Shown here piece by piece: positions 1 to 8,716 of a stretch of DNA of 64,000 nt (its first letter is position 1; every line of letters begins with the position of its first letter). The notes beneath the pieces are model-generated. The model made no database searches and had not been told where the DNA came from. It saw nothing but the letters and a program-made list of their open reading frames with translations. The position numbers and the translations under genes were made by a program. The stretch is from CAINVV01 sp031432175 (GTDB taxonomy: Bacteria > Bacteroidota > Bacteroidia > Bacteroidales > Prolixibacteraceae). The stretch covers positions 6,278-70,277 of the forward strand of contig CAYHQN010000006.1 in the NCBI GenBank assembly GCA_964358545.1, written 5' to 3'.

Positions 1-2231
1 TTGAATTTTCCCAGATTGGGATAAATATCGGGTTCTCCCCCCGAGCGCATCAAGGTGATTCGCAAATCACCTTTTGAGTAGGAGTGTCCGTATTTTGTTT
101 TGTTCAGCAAAGCGATACCCACCTTTCCGTCACTGACATCTACCCATTTTTGGGAGGGAACCTCCTGTGCATCATTGTTGGCTGCACTGCCTCCAGTAGC
201 AGACGAGTGTTTGAGCCAGTCAGGTGCTGCTTTCCCGTTGAGCACCCCGTCGACAGCCCGTTCCACCACATCGAATGGTACCTGCGAAAAGAATTTGGAG
301 TTATCCATGGCAATGGGAAAAACAGCACGCAACATGGGCGAATCGGTCGAGTCGCTACCCGTCTCAAGCCAGTGCACCTCCATGTCGTAATCGATGCGCG
401 GATAAGAGCGGTAAAGCATTGCGCGTTCGATAAAGCGCGACTTTCCCCAGCTCTTGACGGTTTCAACACATGCCCTTACCGGACCTTGCTCCACCACTTT
501 TACGCTGATTACTTTGGTGACCTCCTCCTGTTTGACTATTTTGTTGAGGGTCCAGGATTTCATTCCTCCTTTTTTATCTTCGAGGAACATCTCCAGCTTG
601 TTAAGCTGACCTCCCTCACGAACGAACTCCTTTTGGGAACGTTTGTCATAAAGGCTTACAATGCCACCGGTTTTCATGTCAAATTTTACCCTGAAGAAAT
701 CGGTTTCGAAAGTGTTGTCACTTAACTGGATCTGTTGGTTGAAAGTTCCGGGTTTGGTCATATCGACATAAAAGGTTTTATATCCGCCTGCAGGCATCTC
801 ATCTACCACAAACTGAACTTTAGAGGTAAATCCGGGAGGAGTTGACTTTGCCCAGACGATTTGGGCGGGATATATTTTTCCTGCACCATCACGTACTTGA
901 ACGGTGGGCACATTTCCCTGGCCTTTGTCGATTGGTTTGATGTTTTTGGAGCCATAATAATTGCCCCAGCTGGCGATTTTTGCGGTAGTGGGTTCCTCGT
1001 TGGAGAAGACGTTTGCCTCGACAATTTTTTTACCGCCATACGGCTGAAGGTTGTAGGCAACAATTGGTTGGCCGATGCCGGTTTGGAATTTGACTTCATC
1101 GGCCATTTTTCGAAAAGCCTGGTTGCGCAATTCGGTGCTTTTGCGCAGCACTTCGCTGTATCGGGCAACTGCCTCTTTGTTGGCCTCGTTGATGGCCGAA
1201 CCCGGCAGGATATCATGGAATTCGTTGAATGCAACCGTTGTCCAGAGATCATGGAACTCCGATGCCGGATATTTTTCGCCATGGAGCCATCGCAGGGTGT
1301 TGAAGAATTCGCTTGCATAGAGGGAATTTTCGCTGTTGCGGTTTCCCTCTTTGATGCCCGCTACATTGGTGTAGCAGCCTTCGAAGATAAATTGCATCTC
1401 ACCCCGGTGGGTAGGACGTCCCTCCATCTCCCGGGCAGATTTGTTGAAGAAGTCGGTTGCGGTAGCGAATTTGACCGCCGGATAGCCTGGCGTTTGGTCG
1501 AGTTGATGAACCATCTCAATATTGGCCCTCGTAGGACCGCCCCCATGATCGCCTACTCCGGTGATCTGCAGGATTCTCCGCTTTTCGGGGGAGTATTTCT
1601 GCATATCATCCTTCATCTCTTTCTTGATGTTTCCGTTGTAACCGTCATTGGCATAGCACAATACCCTTGACGAGTCTGGGGCTACCCACCAGAAGGTGCC
1701 GACGTAGGGTTTGCAGCGGTGGAAATAGAAATAGTCGCAACCTGCCAGTTTTAGGATCTGGGGCATTTGCGAGATATGTCCGAAATTATCTGGCAACCAG
1801 CCAACTTTGGCCATTTTACCCAATTTGCTTTGGAAATAGCGTTGTCCCAACAGAAAGGAGCGGCTGATGGCCTCCCCCGATGAGAGGTTCATATCGCCCT
1901 CTGTCCACATGCCGCCAACCGGTTCCAGGCGTCCCTCTTTGACATACTTGCGGATCTGCTCCAACAGGGGTGGATCGACCATTTCGACAAAGTTGTAGAC
2001 GGCAGCCTGGCTCTGTACCATGGTATAGTCGGGAAACTCCTTCATAAATGCGACCACCTGGCGGAGGTTGTCGTTGCACATCTGCATGGTCTCGGAATAA
2101 GTCCATAACCAGTTCATGTCCATATGGGCATGGCCCACCACCTGAATGGTATCTTTTTTCTGGGCGGAGACGTTGGAGGAAGTGCTGGTGATGACCAATA
2201 CAATCAACAGCAAAACGATCATTTTTCTCAT
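1..2231 (-). CDS. Exported GH38 alpha-mannosidase (C-terminus cut by window edge)
   Basis: Predicted secreted or periplasmic retaining alpha-mannosidase. My own reading of the minus strand gives an uninterrupted frame of 743 codons from an ATG at 2231 to the left edge, so the gene is partial and its stop lies outside. Residues 1-23 form a signal peptide ending in VSA-Q. The GH38 signature HAHMD is at 34-38, with His36 and Asp38 as expected zinc ligands. The nucleophile Asp148 lies in WLPDNFGH, GDHGGGPT is at about 227-234, and NEFHD (His339) matches the remaining zinc-ligand region. The following beta-sandwich part is also recognisable. It sits downstream of a second GH38 and a GH78 on the same strand, which suggests degradation of a mannose- and rhamnose-containing glycan. 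Family assignment is firm; linkage specificity cannot be read from the sequence. Confidence 0.9.
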   Translation of the reverse strand, partial: MRKMIVLLLIVLVITSTSSNVSAQKKDTIQVVGHAHMDMNWLWTYSETMQMCNDNLRQVVAFMKEFPDYTMVQSQAAVYNFVEMVDPPLLEQIRKYVKEGRLEPVGGMWTEGDMNLSSGEAISRSFLLGQRYFQSKLGKMAKVGWLPDNFGHISQMPQILKLAGCDYFYFHRCKPYVGTFWWVAPDSSRVLCYANDGYNGNIKKEMKDDMQKYSPEKRRILQITGVGDHGGGPTRANIEMVHQLDQTPGYPAVKFATATDFFNKSAREMEGRPTHRGEMQFIFEGCYTNVAGIKEGNRNSENSLYASEFFNTLRWLHGEKYPASEFHDLWTTVAFNEFHDILPGSAINEANKEAVARYSEVLRKSTELRNQAFRKMADEVKFQTGIGQPIVAYNLQPYGGKKIVEANVFSNEEPTTAKIASWGNYYGSKNIKPIDKGQGNVPTVQVRDGAGKIYPAQIVWAKSTPPGFTSKVQFVVDEMPAGGYKTFYVDMTKPGTFNQQIQLSDNTFETDFFRVKFDMKTGGIVSLYDKRSQKEFVREGGQLNKLEMFLEDKKGGMKSWTLNKIVKQEEVTKVISVKVVEQGPVRACVETVKSWGKSRFIERAMLYRSYPRIDYDMEVHWLETGSDSTDSPMLRAVFPIAMDNSKFFSQVPFDVVERAVDGVLNGKAAPDWLKHSSATGGSAANNDAQEVPSQKWVDVSDGKVGIALLNKTKYGHSYSKGDLRITLMRSGGEPDIYPNLGKF

Positions 2232-2252
2232 AATTTTCTTTGTAAGCTTGGA

Positions 2253-2341
2253 GCCCTTTGTGTCACCCTTTGCGTACTTTGTGGTCAAATAAAAATATCA
2301 CCACCAAGGACCCAAAGGGATTCACAAAGGGTTCACAAAGT
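2253..2341. repeat. Imperfect inverted repeat of CCTTTG-type units
   Basis: Between the two GH38 genes, three CTTTG units (2256-2281) face several CAAAG/CCAAGG units (2299-2341) in inverted orientation around an AT-rich centre. The arms pair only imperfectly. No T-tract or consensus promoter box is evident. It may be a degenerate repeat or a weak terminator. Confidence 0.4.
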
Positions 2342-2375
2342 AAATAAAGCGCTGATTAAAATATTGAAAGTGAGT

Positions 2376-4934
2376 TTACTCCTCCAGCAGGTTCACCTCT
2401 TTGATTTTGCCTGATTTACCATTGAGACGAAGTGTTTTAATTTCGTAAGGATGGAAGCTTCCACTCCATTTCTGTTTGACAAAGGCAAGGTCCAGATTGG
2501 CCGTTACTGCCGTTCCGTTGGTCTCCACACAGCGCAGGATCAAATCTTCCCCGATTTCCGACTGCTTAATGGCCGAAACGATGACATTCTGTGCATCCAC
2601 CGCCAGAAAAGAGCCTGATTTTGGCATGGTCCCCCTGTGAATTCCCTGGTAGATGGGAATGGAGGGCGCCATAAACTCCTCTGCAATTCTGACCATGTTG
2701 CTGTGTTGCCAGTTTCCGACATGAGGAACCAGAAGCATTCTGAAAGTTTGGATGCCCTGATCCTGCCACAAGTGTTCTGCTTTCATATCGAGCACTTTTG
2801 GATTGTGGTGGGCATAAACAGCAGAGCGTGCAACAGATATTCGAAGGTCATTGCCGGCCACATTGTAACCATATTTGGCATCGTTGAAAACGGATAATCC
2901 GTAATTTGCAGAACCCCGCTTGCCGGTCACATCTATCCACCGCTGACCGGGATCTTCATCGCCGTTGGTAGCCCGGATGATCGTGCCGTAAGAGGTTTCA
3001 TAAGTTGCCACAGGTGAATCTATTTCGACAGGGAAGGAGAATTTTACCATTTTCAGGTGCTCGTGCCAGTCGAGGGTCACCGCAGCTTCCGGGTTTTTGG
3101 AATCTGCATAGAGTGTCCAGTCGATGGTGAGGGTGGAATTTCCGTAGGTGGCGATTGAACGGATCTTTCCGCGCAACGGTCCCTCTTCCAGAATCTTGAT
3201 GGTGGCATTGCCAAAAGCGCCAATCTCCTTGTTGAAAGTCTTGATGTCGTGGCTCCAGGTATCGCTTGGGTCGTCGATTATAACCGCCCTGCAACCGGTA
3301 TCTCCGCCGGCAAACAGCTCTTTCCCTGCAACCTTGTCATAGACACCAATTGTTCCGTTGTAAGAGATGTGCAGCCTGACCAAATCATTTTCCAGGCTAT
3401 TCTCTGTGACCTTCACAACATTTTTGGGGGCAGGATTTTCACTATTCCAAAGGCGGATCTGACGGTAGCCCATCGCAGGGACTGTCATGCGGACCACCAG
3501 CTTTTTGCGGCTGCCGGCCTCTGAAGAACCTGGCGCCCATTGGTGTGCAAGCGCATTCCCATTTTCATCATCCACCCTTGAGGATTTGTGCATGGTCCCC
3601 CAGTTGTAATCGTACTCCACATTGCCGGTAACTTCCCAGGCATGGGGATTGAAAACAAGCAAATATTGCGATTCCGGATCTTCGGTAGCAACCTGCCATT
3701 CCAGTTTCTGAACGCCCATGAAAGTGGCCTGGTGCGCTGCATCTAGCGCATAGCCGAATCCCTCGCGGGCGCTTTGTGAATGGTCGAAGAGGGAAGAGCC
3801 GGCCAAACTATCGTGAAACTGTAAAAACAACACTTTGTACCAGGCCGCCGTAAGTTCCTGTTTCGGGTAATGGGCGCCCCAGGCGACCGATCCGATAGCG
3901 GCAACTTTTTCGGCAGTCACCAGGGCTGCCTCAGACTGACGGTTCCCTTTTTTGATCTCAGATTCGGCTGTGTAACAACCAACGGCATGATGCTGCAGGT
4001 CATCCTTGATGGTAGGCAGGCTGAGACTCTTATCCGCATGCGCCTCCTTGAAATAGGTTTCCGGGGTACTGTAAAAAACTGACGGAGCCCCTTTCTCAAC
4101 TTTTAATTCATTGATGGAACTGATGTTTACTTTGGTCGCACCACCACCATGGTCGCCGGCGCCATAATAGGCCATGAAGCTTTTCATGGGTTGATTGCCA
4201 TATTGGGCAACAAGATTCTCCACACGTGTGCGTACCGAGCCACTGTCGTTGTAGCCAAATTGGATGCGGTAGGTCAGCACTTTTGTGCCATCTAAACCCT
4301 CCCACCAAAAAAGGTCGGAAGGCAATGTTTTTTCACGGATACCCGGACGCATGAAGATGTAGTTTTCCATCCCCTGCAACTTGATGATCTGTGGAAGGTT
4401 GCCGGTATGGCCAAAGGAATCAGGATTGTAGGCCACTGTGGAACGATGGCCCAGCAAGCGCTGCAAGGTTTGCTGGCCGTAAAGTCCCTGGCGGACCATG
4501 GCTTCACCTGATGGAATATTCATATCCGGTTCAACCCACCAGCCACCAACCGAACACCAGCGGCCCTCTTCGACGCGTTTACGGATCTCCTTGAGCATGG
4601 CAGGATCATTTTCTGCTACCCAATGGTAAAATTGTGCGGAACTGGCAGTGAATTTGAAATCAGGTGTTTCTTTCATGCGGTCAAGGGCCGACTGAAAAGT
4701 GCTGTGCACGACCGAAATCCCTTCCGACCAGTTCCATAACCATACCGGATCGATGTGCGCCTGGCCGATCATGTGAATTTTAAATTTTGTCGCATCCAAA
4801 GTCCAGGCAGTCCCGGACTGAAAGCTGTTGGCAAAAAGATTGGTGGCAGGCGCCAGGGCCAGAATCGCTGTGCCTGAGGCGGCTCCCTTAAGAAAACTCC
4901 TGCGGGAGAGTTGGTTTTTTGTTTTGTTGTCCAT
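2376..4934 (-). CDS. Tat-exported GH38 alpha-mannosidase
   Basis: An 852-residue retaining alpha-mannosidase. The frame opens further upstream only with a TTG at 4958, so I chose the ATG at 4934, which places a twin-arginine signal (SRRSFLKG, Arg11-Arg12) correctly near the N-terminus, followed by a hydrophobic stretch ending around ANS. GH38 hallmarks are AHIDPVW (His60, Asp62 zinc ligands), the nucleophile Asp172 in YNPDSFGHTG, GDHGGGAT near residue 260, and QFHDSLAGS around residue 375. The C-terminal half is the beta-sandwich region typical of the family. It follows GH78 and precedes another GH38, all on the minus strand. Tat export implies folding, and possibly metal loading, in the cytoplasm, whereas the downstream paralogue has an ordinary Sec signal. 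Substrate linkage is unknown. Confidence 0.92.
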   Translation of the reverse strand: MDNKTKNQLSRRSFLKGAASGTAILALAPATNLFANSFQSGTAWTLDATKFKIHMIGQAHIDPVWLWNWSEGISVVHSTFQSALDRMKETPDFKFTASSAQFYHWVAENDPAMLKEIRKRVEEGRWCSVGGWWVEPDMNIPSGEAMVRQGLYGQQTLQRLLGHRSTVAYNPDSFGHTGNLPQIIKLQGMENYIFMRPGIREKTLPSDLFWWEGLDGTKVLTYRIQFGYNDSGSVRTRVENLVAQYGNQPMKSFMAYYGAGDHGGGATKVNISSINELKVEKGAPSVFYSTPETYFKEAHADKSLSLPTIKDDLQHHAVGCYTAESEIKKGNRQSEAALVTAEKVAAIGSVAWGAHYPKQELTAAWYKVLFLQFHDSLAGSSLFDHSQSAREGFGYALDAAHQATFMGVQKLEWQVATEDPESQYLLVFNPHAWEVTGNVEYDYNWGTMHKSSRVDDENGNALAHQWAPGSSEAGSRKKLVVRMTVPAMGYRQIRLWNSENPAPKNVVKVTENSLENDLVRLHISYNGTIGVYDKVAGKELFAGGDTGCRAVIIDDPSDTWSHDIKTFNKEIGAFGNATIKILEEGPLRGKIRSIATYGNSTLTIDWTLYADSKNPEAAVTLDWHEHLKMVKFSFPVEIDSPVATYETSYGTIIRATNGDEDPGQRWIDVTGKRGSANYGLSVFNDAKYGYNVAGNDLRISVARSAVYAHHNPKVLDMKAEHLWQDQGIQTFRMLLVPHVGNWQHSNMVRIAEEFMAPSIPIYQGIHRGTMPKSGSFLAVDAQNVIVSAIKQSEIGEDLILRCVETNGTAVTANLDLAFVKQKWSGSFHPYEIKTLRLNGKSGKIKEVNLLEE

Positions 4935-4981
4935 TGGTTGTACTTGTTTAGTGATCAATTGATTCTATTTAATTTCAGGCT

Positions 4982-5060
4982 ATTAGCAATTAGCTTTTAG
5001 CTGTTAGCTTCCGTTTTATCCAGCGACTCGTTCCAGTCGTCCTAGTCATCCTAGTCTTCC
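4982..5060. repeat. Tandem 7-mer array followed by a 9-mer array
   Basis: In the gap between GH78 and GH38, positions 4982-5009 hold four 7-bp units of the form NTTAGCN (ATTAGCA, ATTAGCT, TTTAGCT, GTTAGCT). Positions 5034-5060 hold three 9-bp units (CAGTCGTCC, TAGTCATCC, TAGTCTTCC), with a fourth degenerate copy at about 5025-5033. This is a simple-sequence array with no recognisable promoter function. Confidence 0.7.
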
Positions 5061-5085
5061 CCGTCAATTGAAGTGTTAAAGTTAA

Positions 5086-8000
5086 TCATCTCCTGAAAAT
5101 TACCGTTGCCGGGATTGTCTGTTTTTCTACTCCTGATCCGGCATATTTTAGCTCAAGAAACATACCTCCACCAGCCTGAAAATAGTGCAGCCGGATGGGG
5201 TGCATCCCTTCGCTCAACTCTACTTGCCCCTGTTTCTCCGAATCTGCGCTGTGTGGGCCGTCGTTGTCGATTACCATTTGATTGTCAATAAACAGTCGGC
5301 TTCCATCGTTAGACCGCAGGAAAAATTCATAAGTTCCAGCCTTCCTGATAAGGAGTTTTCCATTCATCACAAGCGCAAACTGATCCTGTGGAGGGGCAAT
5401 CTTCTCCAACGAAAAGTTGAAGATTCTCCCTTGTTTGACAACGGGTGAGGCAGCGAAATCAGGTAGTTTTGTCCATGCACCGCTATAATAGTTTACCTCC
5501 AGTCCGTTGACGGATTCGTCGATAAAATCTATGTGGCAGACGGATGAAAAGCTGGCCTCATAACCTTTTAGAAACGCCTTTGCCTTGATGGTTGCTGGTT
5601 TTGAAATATTAAATCCATTTTTATACAGGTTGGCCAAAGAGTCGGGTTCGCTGCCGTTGGTGGTGTAATAAATCTTTGTTCCCGGCACATCTGATCCTAT
5701 TTTTATCAAAATGGTATCGGTATGGTTTACCAGCGTATCACGCGGATGAATCATTGGAGCCGGCAGAATCGATTTTTGCAGCATCTTTCCTGCACCCGCT
5801 GAGGTGAATTGATAACGGCCGGAAGCCACACTGAAAACGGCATATTGCCCCTCTGTGCGGAGAAATTTTACATATTTGTTTCCCGAAACAGAATTCCCGT
5901 TCAGGAGCACCGAGGCTTCATCCTGAGCCAATACATAAACAGTCGCGGTACTGTTAGCCGGAACGACGACATCGAGCTGGTAATCGGCACCATTGAGTTT
6001 CCAGTTAGAACTGATTGTCCCATAGGCTGATGGATAGGAGCAATTTACATAAGAAAGAGCGCTTACCGGAATGGGTCTGATGAGGATATTTTTAAATCCT
6101 GGATGTTCAGGATCCGGCGAAATGCCGCCCAGACTTTGGTAAAACCAGGCGCAGACACTGCCGAACATCGGATGGCTGTGCGAGGCATCACCCAGCCAGG
6201 TCTCCCAGATGGTGGTGGCGCCCTTTTCGATCATGTTGCCAAAACTCGGGTAGTCGCGCTGGTTCATCAGGGTATAGGCCACATCAATCCGGCCGAGATC
6301 GGTCAGCACATCCAGCAGCAAAGGAGTGCCAAGAATGCCGGTATCAAAATGCGCTTTGTTCCCGGTGATAACTCTTTTCACGAGTTTGGCCGCTACCGAA
6401 TCTGTATTACTCTCTTCAGTAATCCCAAACCCTAGCGGGAAGGCGTTGGCAGCCTGTTTTCCAACCGAATAGGTATAGGTTTCCTTGTTGAAATAGCTTC
6501 TGTTGATATCCTTTTTGGCTTTATTTGCCAGTAACCTGAATTGCTCCTGGTCGATGTCCTGACCGAGCGCATCGCTGATCTCCATCATCAATTTGCAACA
6601 ATGGAAATAGTAGCAACTGTTCACAAAATCTGGCGGTAACGCCACTAATTCAGGTGGGACCCACTCTCCAAGACCCTGGTTGACTAGGATTCCTTCGCTG
6701 TCGAGCTGACTCTTCATGTAATAAATCCATTGCTTCATCCCATTGTAATGGTCACTCAAAATTCGGGTATCGCCATAATATTGGTACATGTACCAGGGAA
6801 TGATGATGTAAGCCGATCCCCAGGCTGTTCCGCCACCACCATCCTGGTAAGGGGTCGTGTTGGGAACGTAACCGGTTTCGTGATTTTGGGCATCGCGGAT
6901 ATCGTTCAACCATTTGGTGTAAAACTGGGTCAGGTCAAAATTATAAATGGCCGCTTTGGCGGAGATCTGTCCGTCACCGGTATACCCTCTGCGTTCGCGG
7001 TGCGGACAGTCGCTGGGCAAACCGCCATGGACATTTCCCAGCTGTGTCCTGCGGTAGTTGTCCAAAATCTTGTTCAGCAGCGGGTTGGAACATTCAAATG
7101 TTCCTGCCGTTTGTATATCGGTATTAACCACCCTTCCATTCAGGTTTTCAAGGGTCATGGGCGAAGGTGAGCCGGTCACATCAACGTATCGGAATGCATG
7201 CCAGGTAAAGCGGGGCTCCCAGATTTCGGTACCCTCGCCTTTCAAAATGTAACTGTCCGATTGGTCGTAACCCGGACCAAGTTCTTCGATAAAACGAAGC
7301 TGAAGCGAGGTGCCTTTTTTGCCTTCTACCTTCAACCTGGCCCAGCCAGAAAACATCTCACCGAAGTCGTAGCGATATATGCCAGGCACTTTTTCAATCA
7401 CTGAAACAGGCCGGATGGTCCGGGTGACGCGGTCGGGCGGTGAAACCTGAGAGGTGAGCTTCCCGGTAGGGGATGTAACCAATTCGGCTTTTGACCATTT
7501 GTCGTCGTTGAAGCCTGTTTCGTTCCACCCTTTTTGTTCCATCCGGGCATCGTATATTTCGCCTGTGTGCAAACCGTTGTAAATAATGGGGCTTACGGAA
7601 CATTTCCAACTTTCGTCACTGGTGATCAGCTCCCAACTGCCATCCATGTATTCGATGTCAAATTGGGCGATCAGCCGGGGTGTGTTGTACCAAAGCATGG
7701 TATCATCGGGACGGTCGGCCTGGATGTACCAACCGTTACCGAGCAGGATGCCAAATGCATTGGCTCCGGCTTTCAGGTTTGGCGTAATGTCAAAGGTCTC
7801 GTAAAGAACGGTTGTGGTCATGTTGCCAATTTTGGGTTCGCCCCATTTTTCCAGCCTGCGTTTGTCATAATTGGTCTGGTTGGGCGAGAGGCAGTGGTCC
7901 CCGATCTTTTTCCCGTTGATCGATAATTCGTAGTACCCCAGTCCGCTGATGTATGCCCTGGCCTTTTTTACCGGCTTGGAGATGGTGGCCTCTTTCCTGA

Positions 8001-8484
8001 ACTGAGGCGCCGGCAGTTTCCAGTTTCCGGTGTTTATCGCTGATGGAGCTCCAATCCATTTTGCCTTCAAGTTATCTGAACTCAGGAGTCCCATCTCCCA
8101 GGTTGCTGTTGGGCTCCATACGGATGAATAGTGCTCATTGCTACGGATCTGTACTTTCCAGAAAACCTTCATGCCTGGTTGCAAGGGTTTTCCCTTGTAT
8201 TCAATTTGAGTAGAATTATCTGATTTCTGGATTCCGGAGTCCCACAGGTCCGGAAGGTTTTTCTGAAGTAAGGTTTCATCTGAAGCGACCATGATATGAT
8301 AGGAAGATTGGGAACTTCCCCTCCTTTCTGTTTTCATTTTCCATGAAAGTCGGGGCGACATAGTCTCAATACCTATGGGATTCGTCAGGTATTCACAAAG
8401 AAGGTTAGAAACCTCAAAATTTACTTTCTTGGGTGCACAAGAAAAAAGTACCAGAACAAACAGCAGTGAGATGCAGGTTCTCAT
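5086..8484 (-). CDS. GH78 alpha-L-rhamnosidase lipoprotein with C-terminal PA14 domain
   Basis: A 1132-residue enzyme predicted to cleave terminal alpha-L-rhamnose. The frame opens at 8532, but the ATG at 8484 gives a clean lipoprotein signal (LLFVLVLFSC) with a lipobox Cys, so it is preferred. Order: an FN3-like bacterial rhamnosidase N-terminal region, a carbohydrate-binding N domain (about 160-330), then the (alpha/alpha)6 catalytic domain with the GH78 motif DCPHRERRGYTGD (492-504; acidic residues D492, E497, D504) and the probable general base E761 in IWETW. A chitobiase/FN3-like module follows (about 905-965), then a PA14 domain to the C-terminus. The extra modules make it longer than many GH78 enzymes and suggest binding to complex glycan at the cell surface. 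It is the first of three same-strand glycosidases. Confidence 0.92.
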   Translation of the reverse strand: MRTCISLLFVLVLFSCAPKKVNFEVSNLLCEYLTNPIGIETMSPRLSWKMKTERRGSSQSSYHIMVASDETLLQKNLPDLWDSGIQKSDNSTQIEYKGKPLQPGMKVFWKVQIRSNEHYSSVWSPTATWEMGLLSSDNLKAKWIGAPSAINTGNWKLPAPQFRKEATISKPVKKARAYISGLGYYELSINGKKIGDHCLSPNQTNYDKRRLEKWGEPKIGNMTTTVLYETFDITPNLKAGANAFGILLGNGWYIQADRPDDTMLWYNTPRLIAQFDIEYMDGSWELITSDESWKCSVSPIIYNGLHTGEIYDARMEQKGWNETGFNDDKWSKAELVTSPTGKLTSQVSPPDRVTRTIRPVSVIEKVPGIYRYDFGEMFSGWARLKVEGKKGTSLQLRFIEELGPGYDQSDSYILKGEGTEIWEPRFTWHAFRYVDVTGSPSPMTLENLNGRVVNTDIQTAGTFECSNPLLNKILDNYRRTQLGNVHGGLPSDCPHRERRGYTGDGQISAKAAIYNFDLTQFYTKWLNDIRDAQNHETGYVPNTTPYQDGGGGTAWGSAYIIIPWYMYQYYGDTRILSDHYNGMKQWIYYMKSQLDSEGILVNQGLGEWVPPELVALPPDFVNSCYYFHCCKLMMEISDALGQDIDQEQFRLLANKAKKDINRSYFNKETYTYSVGKQAANAFPLGFGITEESNTDSVAAKLVKRVITGNKAHFDTGILGTPLLLDVLTDLGRIDVAYTLMNQRDYPSFGNMIEKGATTIWETWLGDASHSHPMFGSVCAWFYQSLGGISPDPEHPGFKNILIRPIPVSALSYVNCSYPSAYGTISSNWKLNGADYQLDVVVPANSTATVYVLAQDEASVLLNGNSVSGNKYVKFLRTEGQYAVFSVASGRYQFTSAGAGKMLQKSILPAPMIHPRDTLVNHTDTILIKIGSDVPGTKIYYTTNGSEPDSLANLYKNGFNISKPATIKAKAFLKGYEASFSSVCHIDFIDESVNGLEVNYYSGAWTKLPDFAASPVVKQGRIFNFSLEKIAPPQDQFALVMNGKLLIRKAGTYEFFLRSNDGSRLFIDNQMVIDNDGPHSADSEKQGQVELSEGMHPIRLHYFQAGGGMFLELKYAGSGVEKQTIPATVIFRR

Positions 8485-8575
8485 GTGATAAGTTTGTGTT
8501 AATACGTAGTAGTTATGTCGTTCCTGATTCATCAGGTCTCCTGAGAATTGTGAAGGTTATCCGGTAAATCGTTTT

Positions 8576-8606
8576 TAAAGATAACCTTTATGTTTGAACT
8601 TACAAA
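8576..8606 (-). promoter_or_regulatory. Putative Bacteroidota promoter for GH78
   Basis: On the minus strand TTTG (8606-8603) is followed after 19 nt by TATCTTTA (8583-8576), seven of eight matches to the TAnnTTTG -7 box. Transcription would start about 85-90 nt before the lipoprotein start at 8484, supporting that start. Confidence 0.45.
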
Positions 8607-8613
8607 GGAAGAA

Positions 8614-8656
8614 TTACAGAATTGGAGGTGCCAATTTGGCACCTCCAATTCTGTAA
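8614..8656. repeat. Perfect 43-bp palindrome
   Basis: Two perfectly complementary 21-nt arms (8614-8634 and 8636-8656) flank a single T. The left arm begins TTACAGAATTGG. It lies 60 nt downstream of the L,D-transpeptidase-like gene and just upstream of the GH78 promoter candidate. No T-run follows on either strand, so it is not a textbook intrinsic terminator. It could be a REP-like element, a hairpin in RNA or a dyad-binding site. Confidence 0.85.
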
Positions 8657-8716
8657 ATATGGGACTTAGAATTCCTCCTTTTGCATTTACGGAGCATGGT
8701 TTGCTTCTTAGATCAT

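Noticed and set aside
84..725. Plus-strand open frame of 213 codons at the left edge
   Set aside because: It lies opposite the continuous GH38 frame and has no recognisable motif.
861..1670. Plus-strand open frame of 269 codons
   Set aside because: It is antisense to the GH38 gene, which has clear catalytic motifs over the same bases; no domain was seen on the plus strand.
1..2231. Suspected broken or frameshifted mannosidase at the window start
   Set aside because: Translating the minus strand from 2231 gives one uninterrupted frame to the edge with all GH38 motifs in order; it only lacks its stop because of the window.
8614..8656. Intrinsic terminator
   Set aside because: The stem is perfect, but neither strand has a following T-run; classed as a palindrome instead.
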